In this document: positions 58,941-64,000 of the stretch, one piece after another | Layout: the number at the start of each line of letters is the position of its first letter | Position numbering within the stretch: position 1 is the stretch's first letter | Source of the DNA: Pleurodeles waltl | Taxonomy: Eukaryota; Chordata; Amphibia; Caudata; Salamandridae | DNA length: 64,000 nucleotides | Direction: 5' to 3' | Assembly: GCF_031143425.1 (NCBI RefSeq) | Contig: NC_090448.1 | Span: forward strand, 531,978,313-532,042,312 | Program-made: the position numbers and the translations under genes | Notes under the pieces: model-generated | What the model was told of the DNA's origin: nothing | The model's database searches: none | What the model saw: only the letters and a program-made list of their open reading frames with translations

Positions 58941-61900
58941 TTAGCGGTCGAAGAGCCAGGTCTTGAGGAGTCTCCTGAAGGTGAGGAGGTCCTGGGTCTG
59001 GCGTAGAGAGGTGGGGAGAGAGTTCCAGGTCTTGGCGGCGAGGAAGGAGAAGGATCTGCCGCCGGAGGTCTTGCGCTGGATCCTGGGGACGATGGCGAGG
59101 GTGAGATTGGCAGAGCGGAGTTGACGAGTGGGGGCGTAAAAGTTGAGTCTGGAGTTGAGGTAGGTAGGTCCAGTGTTGTGTAGAGCCTTGTGAGCGTGGG
59201 TGAGGAGTTTAAAGGTGATCCTCTTGTCCACGGGGAGCCAGTGGAGGTCCTTCAGGTGAGGGGAGATGTGACATCGGCGGGGTATGTCGAGGATCAGGCG
59301 GGCGGATGCATTTTGGATACGCTGGAGTCGTTTGATGTCTTTTGTTGGGATGCCTGTGTAGAGTGCGTTGCCGTAGTCAAGTCTGCTACTGACGAGGGCT
59401 TGGGTCACCGTCTTTCTGGTTCCTGTTGGGATCCACTTGAAAATTCTGCGTAGCATTCGAAGGGTGTTGAAGCAGGAAGAGGAGACGGCGCTGACCTGAT
59501 TGGACATGGTGAGGGCGGAGTCCAGGATGAAGCCGAGGTTTCTTGCGTGGCTGGCTGGGGTGGGTGGGGGTCCGAAGTCGGTGGGCCACCAGGAGTCGTT
59601 CCAGGCCGAAGGGGTGCGCCCGAGGATGAGGACTTCCGTCTTGTCGGAGTTGAGCTTCAGGCGGCTGTCGTTCATCCACTCGGCGATGGCTTTTAGTCCC
59701 TTGTGGAGGTTGGTTTTGGCGGTGAGTGGGTCTTTGGTCAGGGAGAGGACGAGCTGGGTGTCGTCGGCGTAGGAGATGATGCTGAGGTGATGTTGGCGGG
59801 CCAGTTTAGCGAGGGGGGCCATGTAGACGTTGAACAACGTAGGGCTGAGGGAGGAGCCTTGGGGGACGCCGCAGATGAGGTTGGTGGCTTTGGAGCGGAA
59901 AGGGGAGAGTCGGACTCTCTGGGTTCTGTCGGAGAGGAAGGATGAGATCCAGTTGAGGGCTTTATCTTGGGTGCCGGCTTCATGGAGGCGGGTCAGTAGG
60001 GTGCGGTGGCAGACTGTGTCAAAAGCGGCTGATAGGTCGAGGATGATGAGGGCCGAGGTTTCGCCGTTGTCCATTTGAGTTCTGATGTCATCTGTGGCGG
60101 CGAGGAGTGCAGTCTCGATGCTGTGGTTTCGTCTGAAACCGGGTTGAGAGGGGTCTAGGATGGAGTTGTCTTCGAGGAAATGGGCGAGCTGTGTGTTGAC
60201 GATCTTCTCGATGACTTTTGCTGGAAAAGGGAGGAGAGAGATCGGTCGGAAGTTTTTGAGGTCGTTGGGGTCAGCCTTGGGTTTCTTAAGGAGGGGTTGG
60301 ATTTCTGCGTGTTTCCAGCTGTCTGGGAAGGTGGCGGAGTCGAAGGAGAGGTTGAAGATCTTGCGGAGTTTGGGGGCGATGATGACGTTGGCTTTGTTGA
60401 ACACGTGATGTGGGCATGGGTCCGTGGGAGAGCCTGAGTGGATGGTGTTCATGGTTGTTATTGTTTCGGTGTCGTCCATGTGGGTCCAGGCGGTGAGGCG
60501 GCAGGCGTCTGTGGAGCTGTCAGGGGTGGGGTCTGGCGGCGGAGTGGCGTTGAAGCTGTCGTGGATGGTAGTGATTTTCTGGTGGAAGAAGGTGGAGAGG
60601 TCGTCGCAGAGTTTCTGGGAGGGCGGGATGTCGTTGGAGTTGGCGTTGGGGTTTGAGAGTTCCTTCACGATGCCGAAGAGTTCTTTGCAGTCGTGGGCGT
60701 TGTTGTTGATGCGTTCAGTGAAGTGGGCGCGCTTGGCGACTCGGATCCGTTGGTGGTGTTCACGGTTGGCGTCTTTGAGGGAGGCGAGGTTGTCGGGTGT
60801 GCGCTCTAAGATCCACTTCTTCTTGAGCTTCTGGCAGAGGCTTTTGGAGGCGGTCAGTTCGTCTGTGAACCAGGCTGTTTTTTTCTTTCCTTGGTTGGCG
60901 GTGGGTTTCTTGAGTGGGGCTAAGGTGTTGGCGCAGTCGAGGATCCATTGATGGAGGTTGATGGCGGCAGAGCTCGGGTCGGTTGAGTCGGGTGGTGGGT
61001 TTTTGACGAGGGTGCTGCTTAGTTGGTCTTGGGTGATTTTTCCCCAACGGCGGTGAGGAGGTAGAGGGATGCGGTGGTGTTCGGTGATTTTCGTATAGGA
61101 AAAGTGGACGCAGTGATGGTCGGTCCAGTGGAGTTCGGAGGTGTGGCTGAAAGAGATGTGGTTGCTTGAGGTGAAGAGGGGGTCAAGAATGTGTCCGGCG
61201 ATGTGGGTGGGAGTGTTGACCAGTTGACGGAGTCCGAGGTTGAGGAGGTTTGAGGTCAGTGATGCGGTGTTGACGTTGTTGTTATTTTCCAGATGGTAGT
61301 TTAGATCTCCCAGGAGGATGTAGTCTGGGGAAGCGAGGGCATGGGTGCTCGCGAGGTCGGCGACGGTGTCGCTGAAGGGGGCTCTTGGTCCTGGAGGGCG
61401 GTATATGAGGGTTCCTCTGAGGGTCGTGTTGGGGTCCGTGTGGATCTGGAAGTGAAGGTGGTGTTCGGCTGTCTTGAGGGTGTCGTCCGTGTGGGTGTGG
61501 ATTTTGAGGGTGGATTTGTGGGCGATGGCTATTCCGCCGCCGATTCCGTTGGATCGATCTCTTCTGGTGATTTTGTATCCCTCCGGTATGGCGATTGCGA
61601 TGTCCGGGGCCGAGGAGTCGTTCCACCAGGTTTCGGTCAGGAAGGCCACGTCAGGGGCGGTGGTGTCGAGTAAGTCCCAGAGTTCGATGGCGTGTTTTCG
61701 TGCGGAGCGTGTGTTGATGAGGATGCAGTTCAGGTGGTTGGTGTTGGAAGTTCTTGTTGTTGGCTTCGCCTTTCTGTCGCAGGAGAAGTTGCAGGTGCGG
61801 CAGGAGAAAGGTCCTTTTGTGTGCTTCGGGGTTGCAAAGAAGCACTCTGCAGAGGGGCCGGGGTTGAGTGCGCGGAGTTCGTTGGTTGAGTAGCGGACAC

Positions 61901-62171
61901 AGGGGAAGCGGGGGCGCGAGGACCAGGGGGGTTGGCGCTGGGCGCGGTCCAGGCGCGGACGGGCGCAGACGGGCTCGCCTCTGGCGCGCCTCCGCCAGCG
62001 GCGCAGACGCGCAGCGCCAGCCATTAAGAAGGGAGGGGGGTGGGAGGAGCAGCTGGGAGGCGGGAGGCGGGAGGGAGCGGCGAATGGGGGCGCGAGGGGC
62101 GAGGGGCGCGGGGCCGCAGGGATGAGGCGCAGGAGGATGCCTGCGGGTGGAGGAGGGCCTCGAACACGCAA
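58941..62171 (-). CDS. L2-clade LINE ORF2: APE endonuclease and reverse transcriptase
   Basis: The protein nicks DNA and primes reverse transcription of its own RNA. The frame has 1076 codons without a stop. Residues 1-100 are Pro/Arg-rich. A C-x2-C-x3-C motif follows at about 124-131 (CRTCNFSC). The endonuclease runs from ~148 to 358: LINTRSAR (Asn153), FLTETWW (Glu180), IYRPPGP, LLGDLNYHL (Asp289, Asn291) and TDHHCVHF (Asp351, His352). RT spans ~600-860: FRPISLLPFPAKVIEKI (642 on), LDLSAAFDTV (Asp712, Asp718), GVPQGSSLSP (768-777) and YADDTQLVLSL (801-811). The thumb and tail to LKTWLFDR complete the usual length. All catalytic residues I can check are present. The start is uncertain: Met50 (62022-62024) sits at the edge of the monomer array and is a better candidate than Met1, which lies inside a monomer. 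Confidence 0.95.
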   Translation of the reverse strand: MRVRGPPPPAGILLRLIPAAPRPSPLAPPFAAPSRLPPPSCSSHPPPFLMAGAARLRRWRRRARGEPVCARPRLDRAQRQPPWSSRPRFPCVRYSTNELRALNPGPSAECFFATPKHTKGPFSCRTCNFSCDRKAKPTTRTSNTNHLNCILINTRSARKHAIELWDLLDTTAPDVAFLTETWWNDSSAPDIAIAIPEGYKITRRDRSNGIGGGIAIAHKSTLKIHTHTDDTLKTAEHHLHFQIHTDPNTTLRGTLIYRPPGPRAPFSDTVADLASTHALASPDYILLGDLNYHLENNNNVNTASLTSNLLNLGLRQLVNTPTHIAGHILDPLFTSSNHISFSHTSELHWTDHHCVHFSYTKITEHHRIPLPPHRRWGKITQDQLSSTLVKNPPPDSTDPSSAAINLHQWILDCANTLAPLKKPTANQGKKKTAWFTDELTASKSLCQKLKKKWILERTPDNLASLKDANREHHQRIRVAKRAHFTERINNNAHDCKELFGIVKELSNPNANSNDIPPSQKLCDDLSTFFHQKITTIHDSFNATPPPDPTPDSSTDACRLTAWTHMDDTETITTMNTIHSGSPTDPCPHHVFNKANVIIAPKLRKIFNLSFDSATFPDSWKHAEIQPLLKKPKADPNDLKNFRPISLLPFPAKVIEKIVNTQLAHFLEDNSILDPSQPGFRRNHSIETALLAATDDIRTQMDNGETSALIILDLSAAFDTVCHRTLLTRLHEAGTQDKALNWISSFLSDRTQRVRLSPFRSKATNLICGVPQGSSLSPTLFNVYMAPLAKLARQHHLSIISYADDTQLVLSLTKDPLTAKTNLHKGLKAIAEWMNDSRLKLNSDKTEVLILGRTPSAWNDSWWPTDFGPPPTPASHARNLGFILDSALTMSNQVSAVSSSCFNTLRMLRRIFKWIPTGTRKTVTQALVSSRLDYGNALYTGIPTKDIKRLQRIQNASARLILDIPRRCHISPHLKDLHWLPVDKRITFKLLTHAHKALHNTGPTYLNSRLNFYAPTRQLRSANLTLAIVPRIQRKTSGGRSFSFLAAKTWNSLPTSLRQTQDLLTFRRLLKTWLFDR

Positions 62172-64000
62172 ACCGCAGCGTGGTCGGGGGACAGAGGCAG
62201 GAGGCAGCAGGTTGGTGCTGCGGTCGTGGGGGGCGAGCTCAGGACCTGAAACAGGTCAGAGGTCGCTCACTGGCGACGCGCAGCGCCAGCCATTAAGAAG
62301 GGAGGGGGGAGGGAGGAGCAGCTGGGAGGCAGGAGGCGGGAGGGAGTGGCGAATGGGGGCGCGAGGGGGGCGGGGCCGCAGGGAGGCAGTGGCAGGGATC
62401 GGAGAGCAGGGGGAGCGCACAAGGGGCAAAAGGCTCAAAAAATCGAGCGAAATTAAAGGCAGTCACAATATGAAAACACACAGTATGAAATACAGTAATG
62501 GCACAGTACACGATCGGGGAAACAGCAATCAGAGGGGCACAACGGGGGCAGAAGCGCCAGAGGCGAGGCGCAGAAAAATGAGAAAAACAACTTACGGGAC
62601 GGCGGAAAGCGGCACACGGGTCAAGTGAAGCTAGTCAGAGCCCACTAGACCCCAGGGATGAGGCGCAGGAGGATGCCTGCGGGTGGAGGAGGGCCTCGAA
62701 CACGCAAACCGCAGCGTGGTCGGGGGACAGAGGCAGGAGGCAGCAGGTTGGTGCTGCGGTCGTGGGGGGCGAGCTCAGGACCTGAAACAGGTCAGAGGTC
62801 GCTCACTCGCGACGCGCAGCGCCAGCTATTAAGAAGGGAGGGGGGAGGGAGGAGCAGCTGGGAGGCGGGAGGCGGGAGGGAGCGCCGAATGGGGGTGCGA
62901 GGGGGGCGGGCCGCAGGGAGGCAGCGGCAGGGATCGGAGAGCAGGGGGAGCGCACAAGGGGCAAAAGGCTCAAAAAATCGAGCGAAATTAAAGGCAGTCA
63001 CAATATGAAAACACACAGTATGAAATACAGTAATGGCACAGTACACGATCGGGGAAACAGCAATCAGAGGGGCACAACGGGGGCAGAAGCGCCAGAGGCG
63101 AGGCGCAGAAAAATGAGAAAAACAACTTACGGGACGGCGGAAAGCGGCACACGGGTCAAGTGAAGCTAGTCAGAGCCCACTAGACCCCAGGGATGAGGCG
63201 CAGGAGGATGCCTGCGGGTGGAGGAGGGCCTCGAACACGCAAACCGCAGCGTGGTTGGGGGACAGAGGCAGGAGGCAGCAGGTTGGTGCTGCGGTCGTGG
63301 GGGGCGAGCTCAGGACCTGAAACAGGTCAGAGGTCGCTCACTCGCGACGCGCAGCGCAGCGCCAGCCATTAAGAAGGGAGGGGGGAGGGAGGAGCAGCTG
63401 GGAGGCGGGAGGCGGGAGGCGGGAGGGAGCGGCGAATGGGGGCACGAGGGGGGCGGGGCCGCAGGGAGGCAGCGGCAGGGATCGGAGAGCAGGGGGAGCG
63501 CACAAGGGGCAAAAGGCTCAAAAAATCAAGCGAAATTAAAGGCAGTCACAATATGAAAACACACAGTATGAAATACAGTAATGGCACAGTACACGATCGG
63601 GGAAACAGCAATCAGAGGGGCACAACGGGGGCAGAAGCGCCGGAGGCGAGGCGCAGAAAAATTAGAAAAACAACTTACGGGACGGCGGAAAGCGGCACAC
63701 GGGTCAAGTGAAGCTAGTCAGAGCCCACTAGACCCCAGGGATGAGGCGCAGGAGGATGCCTGCGGGTGGAGGAGGGCCTCGAACACGCAAACCGCAGTGT
63801 GGTCGGGGGACAGAGGCAGGAGGCAGCAGGTTGGTGCTGCGGTCGTGGGGGGCGAGCTCAGGACCTGAAACAGGTCAGAGGTCGCTCACTCGCGACGCGC
63901 AGCGCCAGCCATTAAGAAGGGAGGGGGGAGGGAGGAGCAGCTGGGAGGCGGGAGGCGGGAGGGAGCGGCGAATGGGGGCGCGAGGGGGGCGGGCCGCAGG
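62003..64000 (-). repeat. Tandem ~540-bp GC-rich monomers (5' region of L2 LINE)
   Basis: The landmark GATGAGGCGCAGGAGGATGC recurs at 62121, 62657, 63192 and 63740, giving periods of 536, 535 and 548 bases. A partial unit (about 62003-62120) joins the array to the ORF. The last unit is cut by the window end. Units differ at only a few positions, plus small expansions of GGAGGCGGGAGGCGGG and GCGCAGC in the third. Each unit includes the ATGGCTGGCGCTGCGCGTC start context in minus orientation, then departs from the ORF. The position directly upstream of the ORF resembles the monomeric promoters of mouse L1. Confidence 0.93.

Larger units (their letters stand above)
58847..64000 (-). mobile_element. 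L2-clade LINE, intact ORF, tandem 5' monomers
   Basis: A minus-strand non-LTR retrotransposon ends on the left in a short-repeat tail and carries an uninterrupted endonuclease-RT frame. On the right it continues into a tandem array of ~540-bp GC-rich monomers in the promoter position. The array runs beyond the window, so the 5' end is not seen. The 3' 100 bases and RT are shared with the fragment at 7037-8825. The intact frame and near-identical monomers point to a very recent insertion into the Gypsy relic. Confidence 0.93.

Noticed and set aside
59190..61893. Plus-strand open frames opposite the L2 ORF (up to 175 codons)
   Set aside because: They are antisense shadows of a real, motif-bearing coding frame.
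62040..63868. Several Arg/Gly-rich plus-strand frames of 85-168 codons
   Set aside because: They are repeated identically with each GC-rich monomer and lie antisense to the LINE. They are repeat shadows, not genes.
62003..64000. Possible CRISPR array because of regular repeats
   Set aside because: Units of ~540 bp are contiguous tandem copies without short repeats and unique spacers, in a vertebrate repeat context.

Overview
The window looks like intergenic DNA from a vertebrate with a very large, transposon-filled genome. A salamander (newt-like) genome is my best guess. I base this on the mix of vertebrate L2/CR1, L1/Tx1, Ty3/Gypsy, Tc1/mariner, hAT-like and Harbinger-like elements, a long LTR family opening TGTTAGACCTGACAG, and the absence of any bacterial-style gene organisation. 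Species identity is inference only. I see no convincing host exon, tRNA or rRNA gene. Every protein similarity I can support belongs to a transposable element.

Layout. 1-7 kb: mostly unique or old sequence with a TTTC microsatellite, a foldback repeat (1555-1712), a hAT-like MITE with 8-bp duplication (4023-4365) and a decayed Gypsy gag-protease piece on the minus strand (4640-5795). 7.0-8.8 kb: an L2-clade LINE fragment with an internal deletion. 13.1 kb: a MIR-like SINE. 14.9-22.2 kb: an old minus-strand L1-like LINE (ORF1 and ORF2 both recognisable), split by a 2078-bp solo LTR (16063-18140) with a perfect 5-bp target duplication. 24.0-24.6 kb: a very AT-rich stretch. 26279-27843: a nearly intact Tc1-like DD37E transposon with doubled terminal repeats. 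32.4-32.7 kb: two MITEs side by side.

35182-41811: a Ty3/Gypsy element on the minus strand, of the same LTR family as the solo LTR. It lies inside another L1-like fragment, and its integrase is encoded upstream of reverse transcriptase. This is the Gmr1-type, copia-like pol order. 43.3-47.5 kb: a younger L1-like ORF2 broken by a few stops and one small frameshift. 49459-50175: a Harbinger-like MITE containing a perfect 30-bp palindrome. 52487-52641: a third copy of the small MITE family. 54894-56413: a 5'-truncated L1 insertion with a 14-bp target duplication and an A-rich tail. 56740-58846: Gypsy gag-pro-RT relics that have lost catalytic residues.

58847-64000: an L2-clade LINE on the minus strand with an uninterrupted 1076-codon frame carrying endonuclease and reverse transcriptase. 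Its 5' side is a tandem array of ~535-548-bp GC-rich monomers running off the window edge. This is the youngest and most probably functional element here.

The elements do not form a pathway. They record nested insertions: LTRs into L1s, an L2 abutting Gypsy pol, and pairs of MITEs. The two items most worth following up are the tandem-monomer 5' region of the intact L2 LINE and the IN-before-RT Gypsy element with CpG-rich internally repeated LTRs.
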